Assembly (NCBI GenBank): GCA_963768775.1
Contig: CAVYIY010000008.1
Coordinates: 372,001 to 436,000 of the forward strand
Direction of reading: 5' to 3'
Source: FEN-33 sp963768775
GTDB taxonomy: Archaea > Thermoplasmatota > Thermoplasmata > Methanomassiliicoccales > UBA472
Length of the DNA: 64,000 bases
Each line of letters opens with the position of its first letter. Within the stretch, counting starts at the first letter, position 1. Shown one piece after another: positions 7,724 to 16,667 of the stretch. The notes beneath the pieces are model-generated. The model searched no databases, was not told the DNA's origin, and saw nothing but the letters and a program-made list of their open reading frames with translations. Both the position numbers and the translations under genes were made by a program.

Positions 7724-8197
7724 ATGGTCGAAATGAAAGTCTGCTCGTTCTGCGGTCGCGAGATCGAGCCCGGTACGGGCAGTATGTATGTCAAGAAGGA
7801 CGGCACGGTCATGCTCTTCTGCACCAACAAGTGCTCGAAGAACATGATCGATATGGGCCGGGTCCCGCGCACTGTCACATGGACGCGAGCGTATGCTCGA
7901 GAGAAGGACGTGCGCATGAAGGGGCCGGAGACCGAGGCCAAGCTGGCGAGGAAGGAAGCGAAGAAGGCCGCCAAGGCCGCGAAGCCGGAAGGGAAGCCAG
8001 CAGAGGCGTCGGTGGAGGCAGTCCCTGTTACCGCCGAGGTCGCACCCGAGGTCAAGGTAGTGGAGAAGCCTGTCGAGAAGCCCGCTGAGAAACCCGCCAA
8101 GGCCAAGAAGGTCAAGGCCGAGAAGTCGGCCGAGGAAAAGCCTGCCAAGGTGAAGAAGGCCAAGGCAGAGAAGTCCGCTGAAGAGAAGAAGGTATAG
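7724..8197 (+). CDS. rpl24e: 50S ribosomal protein L24e with long Lys/Ala/Pro tail
   Basis: Residues 1 to about 65 are a canonical L24e zinc ribbon, with ligands C7, C10, C33 and C37 (CSFC and CTNKC) and the TVTWTRAYARE segment. The family usually stops there. Here about 90 more residues follow, rich in Lys, Ala, Glu and Pro, with repeated units such as KAEKSAEEK. The tail is probably disordered and could reach ribosomal RNA outside the protein body. An AAGGAGG Shine-Dalgarno precedes the ATG. It ends TAG, 2 bp before ndk. Confidence 0.93.
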   Translation: MVEMKVCSFCGREIEPGTGSMYVKKDGTVMLFCTNKCSKNMIDMGRVPRTVTWTRAYAREKDVRMKGPETEAKLARKEAKKAAKAAKPEGKPAEASVEAVPVTAEVAPEVKVVEKPVEKPAEKPAKAKKVKAEKSAEEKPAKVKKAKAEKSAEEKKV

Positions 8198-8199
8198 GG

Positions 8200-8652
8200 A
8201 TGATCGAGCGCACCTTCGTGTTGCTGAAGCCCGATGCGGTCCAGCGTGGCCTCATGGGCGAGATCGTCGGCCGCCTGGAAGGCAAGGGCTTGAAGCCGGT
8301 CGCCATGAAGTTCATGCGCCTGCCTAAGGAGCTCGCTGAGCGCCATTACGCCGAGCACAGGGGCAAGAGCTTCTTCCCCGGTTTGATCGAATACATCACC
8401 TCCGGGCCGGTGCTCTGCATGGTCTGGGAAGGGGAGAACGCCATCGCGTCCGTGAGGGCGATGATGGGCAAGACCAATCCCCAGGACGCTTTGCCGGGAA
8501 CGATAAGGGGCGATCTCTGCCAGCAGACCGGACGCAACGCGATCCATGGCTCAGATTCGGTGGAGAGCGCTAAGCGCGAGATTGGCAACTTCTTCAACGA
8601 CTACGAGATCCAGGAATGGAAGCGGTCTGTCGATCCTTGGCTTTTCGAGTAA
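8200..8652 (+). CDS. ndk: Nucleoside diphosphate kinase
   Basis: A 150-aa enzyme that equalises NTP pools by moving the gamma phosphate from ATP through a phosphohistidine. The catalytic His is H116 in GRNAIHGSDS. N-terminal TFVLLKPDAVQRGL and GKSFFPGLIEYITSGP are typical. Its place after L24e is the standard archaeal arrangement. Confidence 0.97.
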   Translation: MIERTFVLLKPDAVQRGLMGEIVGRLEGKGLKPVAMKFMRLPKELAERHYAEHRGKSFFPGLIEYITSGPVLCMVWEGENAIASVRAMMGKTNPQDALPGTIRGDLCQQTGRNAIHGSDSVESAKREIGNFFNDYEIQEWKRSVDPWLFE

Positions 8653-8744
8653 GCAAGCCATTTCCCGAAGGACGGGAGTGACATTTTTCCATTTTTCTGT
8701 GCCTAGCTCAACTGCCCAGCCTGATCATTTCTGAAAAGAGCAAG

Positions 8745-8753
8745 GATTATAAC
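8745..8753 (+). promoter_or_regulatory. TATA box of infB
   Basis: GATTATAAC; its centre is about 27 bp before ATG 8776, predicting a leaderless transcript. Confidence 0.6.
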
Positions 8754-8775
8754 GAACGTCTCTGATGCCATTCGC

Positions 8776-10524
8776 ATGTCTATCAGGCAGCCTATTGTGA
8801 GCGTGCTGGGCCATGTCGATCATGGCAAGACCAGCTTGCTCGATTATATCCGGGGGACGGCTGTCTGGAAAGGGGAAGCGGGCCACATTACTCAGCACAT
8901 CGGGGCCACCGAAGTCCCCTTGGACCATATCTACGAGGTTTGCGCCCAGCTCATCGGGAGCAAGAAGTTCGATGTTCCTGGCCTGCTGTTCATCGACACG
9001 CCCGGTCATCATGCTTTCACGACGCTGCGCGCGAGGGGAGGATCTCTGGCAGACATCGCCGTTCTAGTGGTCGACATCAACGAGGGGATAAAGCCACAGA
9101 CGCTGGAATCGATGAACATCCTTCGGAAGTACAAGACGCCGTTCATCATCGCGTTGAACAAGATCGACCTGGTGCAGGGATGGCATTCGGTGAAGGGCAA
9201 GCCGTTCATCCTCAATATGAAGGAGCAGACGGAGGACGCCACGAACGCGTTCGAAGAGAAGATGTACAAGGTGATCTCTCGCTTCGCGCAAGAGGGCTAC
9301 TCCGCCGACCGCTACGATCGCATCGAGGACTTCACTCGGAACATTGCGCTCGTGCCGGTGTCCGCAAGGACCGGAGAGGGTGTTCCCGACCTACTCCTAG
9401 TGCTGATTGGCCTGGCTCAGAGATTCTTGGAACAGAACCTGCATACTGAAGAAGGTCCGGCCAGGGGAACAGTTTTGGAGGTCAAGGAGGAGAAAGGCCT
9501 CGGACCGACCATCGACGTTATCGTTTACTCCGGCGCATTGAGGAAGGGCGACGTCCTCGGGCTTGGCACTAACGGCCGGCCTATGGTCACCAAGGTCAAG
9601 GCGATACTGAAGCCGAGGCCACTAGATGAGATCCGTGATCCTCGGAATAAATTCGATTCGGTGGACGAGGTCACAGCAGCCGCCGGGGTAAAATTGCTAT
9701 GTCAGGACCTAGAAGGAGTCGTTGCCGGAGGTCCATTGAGGGTCATAAAAGGGGACAAGCAGGCTATCCTGGATGAGATTGCCGAGGAGACGAAGGTACG
9801 GATCGAGGTTGTCGATGCGGGCGTCTTCATCAAGGCCGATGCGCTTGGTTCGTTGGAGGCGCTGGCGTTCGAATGTGCGCACTCCCAGATCCCGATTCGC
9901 AAGTACGAAGTCGGTCCGATTTCGAAGCGCGACGTGATCGAAGTGTCCGCATACAACGATCAATTGCACCGAGCGATATTAGCTTTCAATGTGCCGATGC
10001 TCCCGGACGCGAAAGAAGCGCTGCCGAGCCACGATGCCAAGATATTCCTCAACGACGTCGTCTATGGGCTTATCGACGACTACAAGCTCTGGGTGGCGGA
10101 GGTGCAGAGAAGGGCGGAGGCCGACAAGCGCTCGTTGGTCGCCTTCCCCGGGAAGGTGCGCATGCTGCCGAACTGCGTGTTCCGGGTGAGCAAGCCCGCG
10201 ATCTTCGGGGTACGCGTCCTTACCGGACGGATCAGGACCGGCCAGAGGATGATCGATTCCACGGGCAACGAGGTGGGCAAGATCCGCTCGATCCGTTCTG
10301 GCGAAGAGGTCAAGAAGGAAGCGATCCAAGGGGATGAAGTAGCGATATCCATCGACGGACCGACGGTCGGCCGGCAGATCAACGTCGAGGACATCCTGTA
10401 CGTTGACATACTGGAGTCAGAGGTGAAGTCCATCTCCGAGCATGCCCTCAATCCGGATGAGAAATTGACCTTAGACGAGCTTATCGAGATCAAGCGCAAG
10501 AAGGACCGCTTCTGGTCCATGTGA
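8776..10524 (+). CDS. infB: Translation initiation factor aIF5B (IF-2)
   Basis: A 582-aa GTPase that promotes subunit joining and initiator-tRNA positioning. The P-loop is GHVDHGKT (12-19), switch II is DTPGHHAF, and NKIDL is present. The later beta-barrel and C-terminal domains match the archaeal/eukaryotic factor, including RTGQRMIDSTGNEVGKIRSI near the C terminus. The start fits a leaderless promoter. No intein is seen. Confidence 0.97.
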   Translation: MSIRQPIVSVLGHVDHGKTSLLDYIRGTAVWKGEAGHITQHIGATEVPLDHIYEVCAQLIGSKKFDVPGLLFIDTPGHHAFTTLRARGGSLADIAVLVVDINEGIKPQTLESMNILRKYKTPFIIALNKIDLVQGWHSVKGKPFILNMKEQTEDATNAFEEKMYKVISRFAQEGYSADRYDRIEDFTRNIALVPVSARTGEGVPDLLLVLIGLAQRFLEQNLHTEEGPARGTVLEVKEEKGLGPTIDVIVYSGALRKGDVLGLGTNGRPMVTKVKAILKPRPLDEIRDPRNKFDSVDEVTAAAGVKLLCQDLEGVVAGGPLRVIKGDKQAILDEIAEETKVRIEVVDAGVFIKADALGSLEALAFECAHSQIPIRKYEVGPISKRDVIEVSAYNDQLHRAILAFNVPMLPDAKEALPSHDAKIFLNDVVYGLIDDYKLWVAEVQRRAEADKRSLVAFPGKVRMLPNCVFRVSKPAIFGVRVLTGRIRTGQRMIDSTGNEVGKIRSIRSGEEVKKEAIQGDEVAISIDGPTVGRQINVEDILYVDILESEVKSISEHALNPDEKLTLDELIEIKRKKDRFWSM

Positions 10525-10583
10525 TTCTTGGCGCTAGTCAATAAGGAACTCGAACAACGGACAACGGTAAACAAGCGCTGGAT

Positions 10584-11699
10584 CTAACGATATTCTGCGT
10601 CCAATTCCTCGAGTATCAATATCGCTATCTCGCTGGGCGCCGTCCCTAGAAGCGCTCGCATCTCGGGCAGGGGGCGGCTGAGAGAATTTGGGATCGCCTC
10701 GCACAAACGTATCTGTTCGGTCGTGATGGCCATGTTCCGCAATTCGGTCGCCAGGTGCGACTTGAGTTCCTGGTCCAGCCAATCCGGGCCCATGGCATCC
10801 CGCAATTTGGCTTGCACCGACATCAGTCGTCTTGACTCGAGGTCCTCCTCAAGCTCAGCAATGAGATGGGCGGGGATGATCGTCCGCAGGAGCACCATTT
10901 CCGATCCTCGAGAGACCTGGCCCATGCCATTGAGCGCCTTGCGCAAATCAGTGATGTCGTCAGCCATTTGCATCACCTTGCCGGTTTCCAAGCCGAATCG
11001 CGACAGCTTGGAGACCAATTCCGGTTCGCATCCTGCGGCGACGGCGCCATAATAGGCCGCCAGGCCGAACAATTCCCCGGTCTTGAGGCTGATGATGCGC
11101 TTATAGTCAGCGAACGTCGGGGAAGGCGATCCAGACATCTCCTCCAGCGCTCCCCGGACCATGCGGCGCTGGACCTCAGCGAGTGGAGCCACGAAGCCAT
11201 CGCCATGCGAGGACGCGATGGTATAAGGGAGCGAGATGGCCCCCACCATCCGGAGAATGGCGCGTTTCTCGCCCTCGAGGACGTGGACGGCCACCGCCCC
11301 CCGCCTCGTCTCGTCCTCGTCGATGATGTCGTCGAGGACGAGGCTGGAGGCATGGGCGAGCTCCACTGCCGCCGCCAGATCGAGCGCCACCATCCTGTCC
11401 CCCCTCCCATCCGAGAAGGCATCGAAGACAAGCATGGTCAGTCCGCCGCGGAGCCGCTTGCCCCCGAGCATCAAAGGCAGTAGGTTCTTGCCCAGCTCGG
11501 CCTTGGCATCTCTCCCCAACAGATGCATTAGCCGTTCCTCGATTTGGGGCCGCGTTTCTGCCAGGTAGCTGCGGAAGGAGCATCTGTCCCTCTTTCGGGC
11601 GGCGCTCTGCCCTAGCGGCAGGAGGTCTTCCCAGCTCGAAGGAAGTGCCAGGATATCAGGCCCCCAGAACGGCGAAGAACACGGCGAGGAAGCCGGCAT
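10584..11699 (-). CDS. Polyprenyl (isoprenyl) diphosphate synthase
   Basis: A trans-isoprenyl diphosphate synthase that condenses IPP onto an allylic diphosphate. Both aspartate-rich motifs are present: DDIIDED (D123-D127) and DDITD (247-251), plus GGKRLRGGL for IPP binding. The first 40 residues are atypical and overlap the upstream UbiA gene by 44 bp, so the true start is probably internal. Product length cannot be read reliably. It is the last gene of a four-gene minus-strand cluster with a UbiA prenyltransferase and an FAD reductase. It ends TAG. Confidence 0.88.
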   Translation of the reverse strand: MPASSPCSSPFWGPDILALPSSWEDLLPLGQSAARKRDRCSFRSYLAETRPQIEERLMHLLGRDAKAELGKNLLPLMLGGKRLRGGLTMLVFDAFSDGRGDRMVALDLAAAVELAHASSLVLDDIIDEDETRRGAVAVHVLEGEKRAILRMVGAISLPYTIASSHGDGFVAPLAEVQRRMVRGALEEMSGSPSPTFADYKRIISLKTGELFGLAAYYGAVAAGCEPELVSKLSRFGLETGKVMQMADDITDLRKALNGMGQVSRGSEMVLLRTIIPAHLIAELEEDLESRRLMSVQAKLRDAMGPDWLDQELKSHLATELRNMAITTEQIRLCEAIPNSLSRPLPEMRALLGTAPSEIAILILEELDAEYR

Positions 11700-12594
11700 A
11701 CGCTATCGACAAATAGAGCTGCCTCAGCCTGATATGGCCTGATCCTCCCTCGGGATTAGGCAGCCTGCCGGCGAGATATTCATCTCTCAAGTGGTCGACC
11801 CTCCATCCATACCATGCCAGGACGACGAATACCAATGAAGAGGGGATGGCATAGACGAGCGTTGGCAGCAATCCGATGAGTCCGACCAACAATGCCGAAG
11901 AAATCAGCTCGACCCCGAGGCCGATGAGCGGGTAATAAGTGCACCAGTGCACGCGAGGGAAGGACACAATGGTCGTTCGCTTGTCGTTTAGGTGATCGTT
12001 AGGGTAATCCATGCTCATCATGCTCAGGAAAAACGTGCTCGCCGAGAAGCTGAAAGCGACGCCGACGAGCACCGCTAAGGATGAGAGAATCCCCGATCCG
12101 ATGTAGGCTAAGACCGTGACGGTGATAGTGTTCACCGGGATGCCGATGTAGACTTCAGCGAACGGCCTGTAGGCCAATCTGATCCGCTTGTCGCTGTAGC
12201 CGAGCATGACGCCAAGCCCGTATGCCGCCGGGAATATGAGGATAGGCTGGAGATAAATCAGATAGGCGAAGATTGCGACCACCACGAGGAGCAGCGCGGC
12301 GCTCAGTGCTTTGGTCTCTCTTATCGTGATTCGACCGTCCACGATAGGCTTTATGCGCATGGTCTCGGTGATCGCGGCCTTACGGTCCAGATCCAAGTCC
12401 AAGATATCGTTCAAAGGGTGAGCCACGTATTGGATGATGATCACGGCGATGATGCCGAGCAGCATCGGCACTAACGCGACCAGGTGCCAATGGGACAGAT
12501 AGAGCGCCAGCCCTGTCCCCACCGCCGACGCACTGATGCTCCAGCCGGCCAGGGGCCTTATCCTCGCGAAATCGATGATGGTACGAGGGTCCAT
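11656..12594 (-). CDS. UbiA-family prenyltransferase
   Basis: A 312-aa integral membrane prenyltransferase with about nine predicted helices. The two Asp-rich motifs are NDILDLDLD (62-70), and DYPNDHLND in the second half; they bind Mg-diphosphate. UbiA proteins attach prenyl chains to quinone rings, heme, or, in archaea, geranylgeranylglyceryl phosphate. The motif surroundings differ from typical DGGGP synthase, so a quinone-like or other acceptor is possible. The neighbouring polyprenyl synthase likely supplies its substrate. Confidence 0.88.
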   Translation of the reverse strand: MDPRTIIDFARIRPLAGWSISASAVGTGLALYLSHWHLVALVPMLLGIIAVIIIQYVAHPLNDILDLDLDRKAAITETMRIKPIVDGRITIRETKALSAALLLVVVAIFAYLIYLQPILIFPAAYGLGVMLGYSDKRIRLAYRPFAEVYIGIPVNTITVTVLAYIGSGILSSLAVLVGVAFSFSASTFFLSMMSMDYPNDHLNDKRTTIVSFPRVHWCTYYPLIGLGVELISSALLVGLIGLLPTLVYAIPSSLVFVVLAWYGWRVDHLRDEYLAGRLPNPEGGSGHIRLRQLYLSIAYAGFLAVFFAVLGA

Positions 12595-12625
12595 TACCCC
12601 ATCCCCCGTCTGGATTCCATATTGC

Positions 12626-13357
12626 TCAACCTGACCTGACCCATATCATCACTCCCGCTAGCGCATAGATCAATACCAGATGGTAGCCTAAAAGCCTCCA
12701 GGCCGTTTGATGCTCCTTTGTCTTTGTATGCTCATAAAGCCAGAGCATTAGATATCCGAGGACAAACCCGGTCGCGAACAGCAGGATGGCTGTCCACGGC
12801 TCGACCGGCGAACCGGCCACCAGGGCCTGGGCCAGATAGGAGAACGTGCAAATTGCCCCCATGCCCAGACCGCCGAATTCCATGCGATGGAATTCCCAGA
12901 CCTCCAAGCCGTAGAGGATGCAGAACATGATCCCGGCGAGCATTCCCAGGAAGGGGATGAGGGTGCCGAATGCGATGCTCGCATAGGCACCGATTACCCC
13001 GGAAAGAGCGAAAAGGATGGTGGCGAACTCGGCTAGCCTTCGGTCGCCGAAGACCGTTGACCAGGGTTTGCCCACCCTTTCCATGTCGTCCAGCATATGC
13101 TCGGCATAGAGCAGGAGCGCGACGACCGCCAATGACAGAACCAGGACGGTGATGTTCGTCCCGGGGACGACCAAGGCCCCGATGAGAACGAACGACAGGA
13201 ATGCAAGCATGAACGGAAGATGCACCAGTGTGGCCAGGCTTCCGAGAACGGTCTGATTGTGGACCAGATGAACGTACCAACCGAGCTGCCGTTCCTGGAT
13301 CTGGGCGGCCTCCCCCGTCCATTCCTGGTCGGCTTGGCTCTTCCAGGCCAAGGTCAT
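12626..13357 (-). CDS. Unknown polytopic membrane protein in the prenyl cluster
   Basis: A 243-aa protein with a soluble N terminus of about 35 residues and about seven predicted helices. Between helices 2 and 3 it has an AEHMLDDMERVGKPW segment that loosely recalls the first Asp motif and following loop of UbiA enzymes; no second motif is visible. It overlaps the FAD reductase stop/start (ATGA) and sits 31 bp before ubiA, so it is very likely part of the same pathway. It may be a degenerate UbiA relative or an accessory subunit. Confidence 0.75.
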   Translation of the reverse strand: MTLAWKSQADQEWTGEAAQIQERQLGWYVHLVHNQTVLGSLATLVHLPFMLAFLSFVLIGALVVPGTNITVLVLSLAVVALLLYAEHMLDDMERVGKPWSTVFGDRRLAEFATILFALSGVIGAYASIAFGTLIPFLGMLAGIMFCILYGLEVWEFHRMEFGGLGMGAICTFSYLAQALVAGSPVEPWTAILLFATGFVLGYLMLWLYEHTKTKEHQTAWRLLGYHLVLIYALAGVMIWVRSG

Positions 13358-14364
13358 GGGGCCTCCTTCTCAGCTGAAGGGGTCCTCCCGCCTTCCATTG
13401 ATTTACTGAAGAGCCGCAGCGCTTCGATTGGTCCCATCTCGATTCCGACCCGCTTTCCATGAGCGATGAATGTGCGGGCGTCGGTGATGGAAGGCATTCG
13501 CCCGGCGACTAGCTTGTCTAGCACCTTCCGCTCTTTTCTCATCCAATCGAATCTCTTGAGTATCGCATCGGGGTAGCCTTCCAAATCATCCCAATGCTCC
13601 AGGAGCATCTCGGCCGATTGCATGGCATACAGATTGCCATCGGCTCCGAGAGGGCCGACCGTCCCGATGCTCTCTCCGATTCCGATGACCTTGCCGCGCG
13701 AGACGAACGGCTGGGAATGAAATGGTGAGCTGAGGCGCACTCTGCTGGTGCACCTGCATCGAATCTGGCTCAGACTGATCGGAGGTCCCTCTGTCTCGAC
13801 TGGACGGTAATTCCTGACCCGGGCGGTGAGGTTGCCGAAGCCCAGGTGATACTCGTTGTTGCCCAAGGGGAAGCACCATTCGTATCCCAGACCAGAGGTC
13901 TTGAACCACATGCCCAGCTCAGACTCGTTCCAGATGCGGTACTGGATGCAGTCCGCTATCACCTCCGGGCCTCGGGCCGGCTCCAGGAATGCGCGGGAAA
14001 CCCCGGTGGCATCGATAACGCGGTCGAACTCAGCCTCGACGGGGCGGTCGTGCCGGACCTCGTCCCCGCCCACCATGTCGCTGATCAGCCTGGCCTTGTC
14101 AATGGTCAGCATGTCGGCCTTCATTCGCACTCCGTCAATGATGATATGATCGGAATGGTTCAGCTCGTAAGCGGTCGGTTCGGCCACTTTTCCGACCAGC
14201 CTTCTATATTCGGTGACCGGAGCGACTCCCCAGGCGCAAGGTTTCTGCCCGCACCGGTTCGTCTTCTTCTGGTCGAAAAGTACCACTGATTCTATTCCCT
14301 CGTCCATCATCAAACGGTAGAGATAGGCACCAGCCATGCCTGCTCCCGCAATCGCAACTTTCAC
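13354..14364 (-). CDS. FAD-dependent oxidoreductase, geranylgeranyl-reductase-like
   Basis: A flavoprotein with an N-terminal Rossmann motif (VAIAGAGMAGAYL), later RVIDATGVSRAFLEP, and a GESIGTVGPLGADGNLYAM segment typical of geranylgeranyl reductase/UbiH-like enzymes. These reduce isoprenoid double bonds or hydroxylate rings. I prefer GTG at 14364, which puts the dinucleotide site at the N terminus and has GAGGAG upstream; the frame is open to 14496, but that extension is low in protein character. It is the first gene of the prenyl cluster. Confidence 0.82.
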   Translation of the reverse strand: MKVAIAGAGMAGAYLYRLMMDEGIESVVLFDQKKTNRCGQKPCAWGVAPVTEYRRLVGKVAEPTAYELNHSDHIIIDGVRMKADMLTIDKARLISDMVGGDEVRHDRPVEAEFDRVIDATGVSRAFLEPARGPEVIADCIQYRIWNESELGMWFKTSGLGYEWCFPLGNNEYHLGFGNLTARVRNYRPVETEGPPISLSQIRCRCTSRVRLSSPFHSQPFVSRGKVIGIGESIGTVGPLGADGNLYAMQSAEMLLEHWDDLEGYPDAILKRFDWMRKERKVLDKLVAGRMPSITDARTFIAHGKRVGIEMGPIEALRLFSKSMEGGRTPSAEKEAP

Positions 14365-14625
14365 TTTAGCGCGTGCTCCTCGGACCGACCAGTAGAAGCT
14401 AGATTGTACACTTTCCTTTTTGATGCTTTCGACAGGAGTCGCGCACCCGGCGTCCTTTCTCCTACCCCCTCGCACAGCATCGGCCGATCGGTCCAAGATT
14501 CTCTATCTCGGGCGGCACGAAACTAAAAGGGATTTGGCGGGGGTGCATATTCGTAATAGGCGAAAAAGGGCTAGGTGACATGCATCGCCAGTCCTTGCTC
14601 CGAACGACCCCCTCGCATTACCAAT

Positions 14626-14637
14626 AATTATTTAAGA
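14626..14637 (+). promoter_or_regulatory. TATA box of the S6e-aIF2gamma-PIN operon
   Basis: AATTATTTAAGA; predicted start near 14658, leaving a leader of about 19 nt that carries GAGGTG before ATG 14677. Confidence 0.55.
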
Positions 14638-14676
14638 CGAACAACCTTAGGGCGCTTTACTCACGAGGTGTTTGGA

Positions 14677-15072
14677 ATGGTCGAGTTCAAAGCCGTTATT
14701 AACGATGGAAAGGACGGAAAATCCTATCAGGTCCCGGTCACCGGTCATCACGCCAACTCTCTTATCGGAAAGAAGATCGGAGATGTGGTAGATGGCATTT
14801 TCGTCGGCTTGCCAGGATACAAGCTGACGATCACCGGCGGCAGCGATAAGGACGGCTTCCCGATGAGGAAGGACCTGCCAGGTGTGAAGAGGCGGAAGAT
14901 ATTGATGACGAATGGCATCGGTTTCGATACAACGGAGCAGGGCCTCAGGCGGCGCAAGTCGGTGCGCGGAAGCTCCATATCCCCGGAAACCTCCCAATTG
15001 AACCTCAAGGTGACCCAGCCTGGCTCCAAGCCGCTGGAAGAGCTCATCAAGGTCGAGGAGAAGAAGAAGTAA
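14677..15072 (+). CDS. rps6e: 30S ribosomal protein S6e
   Basis: A 131-aa archaeal/eukaryotic small-subunit protein. Conserved features are IGKKIGDVVDG, LTITGGSDKDGFPMR and VRGSSISPETSQLNLKV. The ATG at 14677 has GAGGTG upstream; the longer frame from 14575 covers the promoter and is rejected. It overlaps aIF2-gamma by one base (TAATG), the usual archaeal arrangement. Confidence 0.96.
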   Translation: MVEFKAVINDGKDGKSYQVPVTGHHANSLIGKKIGDVVDGIFVGLPGYKLTITGGSDKDGFPMRKDLPGVKRRKILMTNGIGFDTTEQGLRRRKSVRGSSISPETSQLNLKVTQPGSKPLEELIKVEEKKK

Positions 15073-16301
15073 TGTCCGAACGTCAGCCCGAGGTCAACAT
15101 CGGCATGATCGGCCATGTCGACCACGGTAAGACCACGCTCACCAAGGCGCTGAGCGGCGAATGGACCGACCGCCATTCCGAGGAAGTGAAGCGCGGAATC
15201 TCCATCCGATTGGGCTATGCTGACGTCAATTTCTACAGGTGCAAGGAATGCGATGGCACCAAGGCGTATTCCAACCAGCCGAAGTGCCCGCAGTGCGGGG
15301 GCGAGGCGGAGTACCTCCGCTCGGTGAGCTTCGTTGACGCTCCAGGGCACGAGACGCTCATGGCCACCATGCTCTCCGGCGCGGCAATCATGAACGGCGC
15401 ACTGCTGCTCGTGGCGGCAAACGAGAAGTGCCCCCAGCCGCAGACCAAGGAGCACTTGATGGCGCTCACCATCATCGGCGTGGAGAAGATAATCATCGTG
15501 CAGAACAAGGTGGACATCGTCACCAAGGAAGAGGCGCTGGAGAACTACCGCGAGATCAAGGAATTCGTCAAGGGCACAATCGCGGAGAACGCGCCCATCA
15601 TCCCGGTTTCTGCGAATCACAACGTCAACATCGACAAGCTGGTGGAGACGATCGAGAGGGTCATCCCCACCCCCAAGTACGATCTGAAGAAACCTGCGCG
15701 GCTCTATGTTGCCAGGAGCTTCGACATCAACAACCCTGGATCGTCGCCTGAGACTTTGAAGGGCGGCGTCCTGGGTGGCTCGCTCATCCAAGGCAAGCTG
15801 GAGGTGGGCGACGAGATCGAGATCGCCCCCGGCCGCAAGACCGAAATGGGAAGGGAGGTCATCTGGGAGAAGATCACCACCACCATCGAGTCTCTGCACG
15901 CTGGCGAGACGAGCCTCGATGCGGTGAAGCCAGGCGGGCTCATAGCCATCGGCACGAAGCTGGATCCGGCCATGACCAAGTCCGATGGCCTCACTGGCCG
16001 CGTGGTGGGCAAGCCGGGAACCTTGCCGCCGGTGCTGCACAAGTTCATCATGAAGACCAAGCTGCTGGAGCGCGTCGTCGGCGCCGCGGTGGATTTGGCG
16101 GTCGATAGCATCAAGACCAACGAGCCACTCATGCTGTCCGTCGGCACCGCGACCACGGTTGGCGTGGTGACGAGCGCCAGGGGCGAGGAGTCCGAGGTCG
16201 CCCTGAAGATACCGGTCTGCGCGGACAAGAACCAGCGCGTGGCCATTTCCCGTAAGATCTCCGGCAAGTGGCGCCTGATCGGCTACGGGATAATCCAGTA
16301 G
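15072..16301 (+). CDS. eif2g: Translation initiation factor aIF2 gamma subunit
   Basis: A 409-aa GTPase that delivers initiator Met-tRNA to the small subunit. The P-loop is GHVDHGKT; the zinc knuckle has C57, C60, C72 and C75 (CKEC and CPQC); the switch region has DAPGHETLM, and QNKVDIV is present. Length and domain order (G domain, two barrels) are standard. It is translationally coupled to S6e and followed 6 bp later by the PIN gene. It ends TAG. Confidence 0.97.
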   Translation: MSERQPEVNIGMIGHVDHGKTTLTKALSGEWTDRHSEEVKRGISIRLGYADVNFYRCKECDGTKAYSNQPKCPQCGGEAEYLRSVSFVDAPGHETLMATMLSGAAIMNGALLLVAANEKCPQPQTKEHLMALTIIGVEKIIIVQNKVDIVTKEEALENYREIKEFVKGTIAENAPIIPVSANHNVNIDKLVETIERVIPTPKYDLKKPARLYVARSFDINNPGSSPETLKGGVLGGSLIQGKLEVGDEIEIAPGRKTEMGREVIWEKITTTIESLHAGETSLDAVKPGGLIAIGTKLDPAMTKSDGLTGRVVGKPGTLPPVLHKFIMKTKLLERVVGAAVDLAVDSIKTNEPLMLSVGTATTVGVVTSARGEESEVALKIPVCADKNQRVAISRKISGKWRLIGYGIIQ

Positions 16302-16307
16302 GCGCAC

Positions 16308-16667
16308 ATGCAGACCGTTGTCCTGGACACCAATGCCCTCCTGATGCCGTTCGAATTCTCCATCAATCTCGATCTGGAGCTGCAGCGCCTGCTCGGCTCC
16401 TGCACCGTCTACGTCCCCGGGCCGGTCATCGGCGAGCTGAAGCGGTCCAAGAGCAAGCATGCCCGGGTCGCTTTGGCATTGGCGAGGAAGTACCCCGTCG
16501 CGGAGACGTCCCTGCAGGGCGACAACGGCGTCATCGACGTCGCCATGAGACTGCAGGCATTTGTGGTGACCAACGACTTCGCGCTCAGGGACAAGCTGCG
16601 CAAGCTGAAGCTGAAGACGATCTTCCTGCGCTCCGGCAATCATCTCACGATAGATGGCGATTATTGA
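16308..16667 (+). CDS. PIN-domain nuclease, Fcf1/Utp24-like
   Basis: A 119-aa single PIN domain. Acidic metal-binding residues are D7 (VVLDTN), E43 (IGELKRS), D77 (GVIDVAM) and D90 (VTNDFALRD). The position directly behind aIF2-gamma is conserved in archaea, which favours a housekeeping rRNA-processing nuclease over a VapC toxin; no antitoxin gene is present. The usual following rpoE gene is absent here and a convergent gene begins instead. Confidence 0.9.
   Translation: MQTVVLDTNALLMPFEFSINLDLELQRLLGSCTVYVPGPVIGELKRSKSKHARVALALARKYPVAETSLQGDNGVIDVAMRLQAFVVTNDFALRDKLRKLKLKTIFLRSGNHLTIDGDY

Noticed and set aside
14748..16643. 631-codon open frame on the minus strand
   Set aside because: It is antisense to S6e, aIF2-gamma and the PIN gene, with no family features and Asp/His/Leu-rich composition expected from GC-rich codon bias.
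16308..16667. VapC toxin of a toxin-antitoxin pair
   Set aside because: No antitoxin gene is adjacent and the position behind aIF2-gamma is a conserved housekeeping context.
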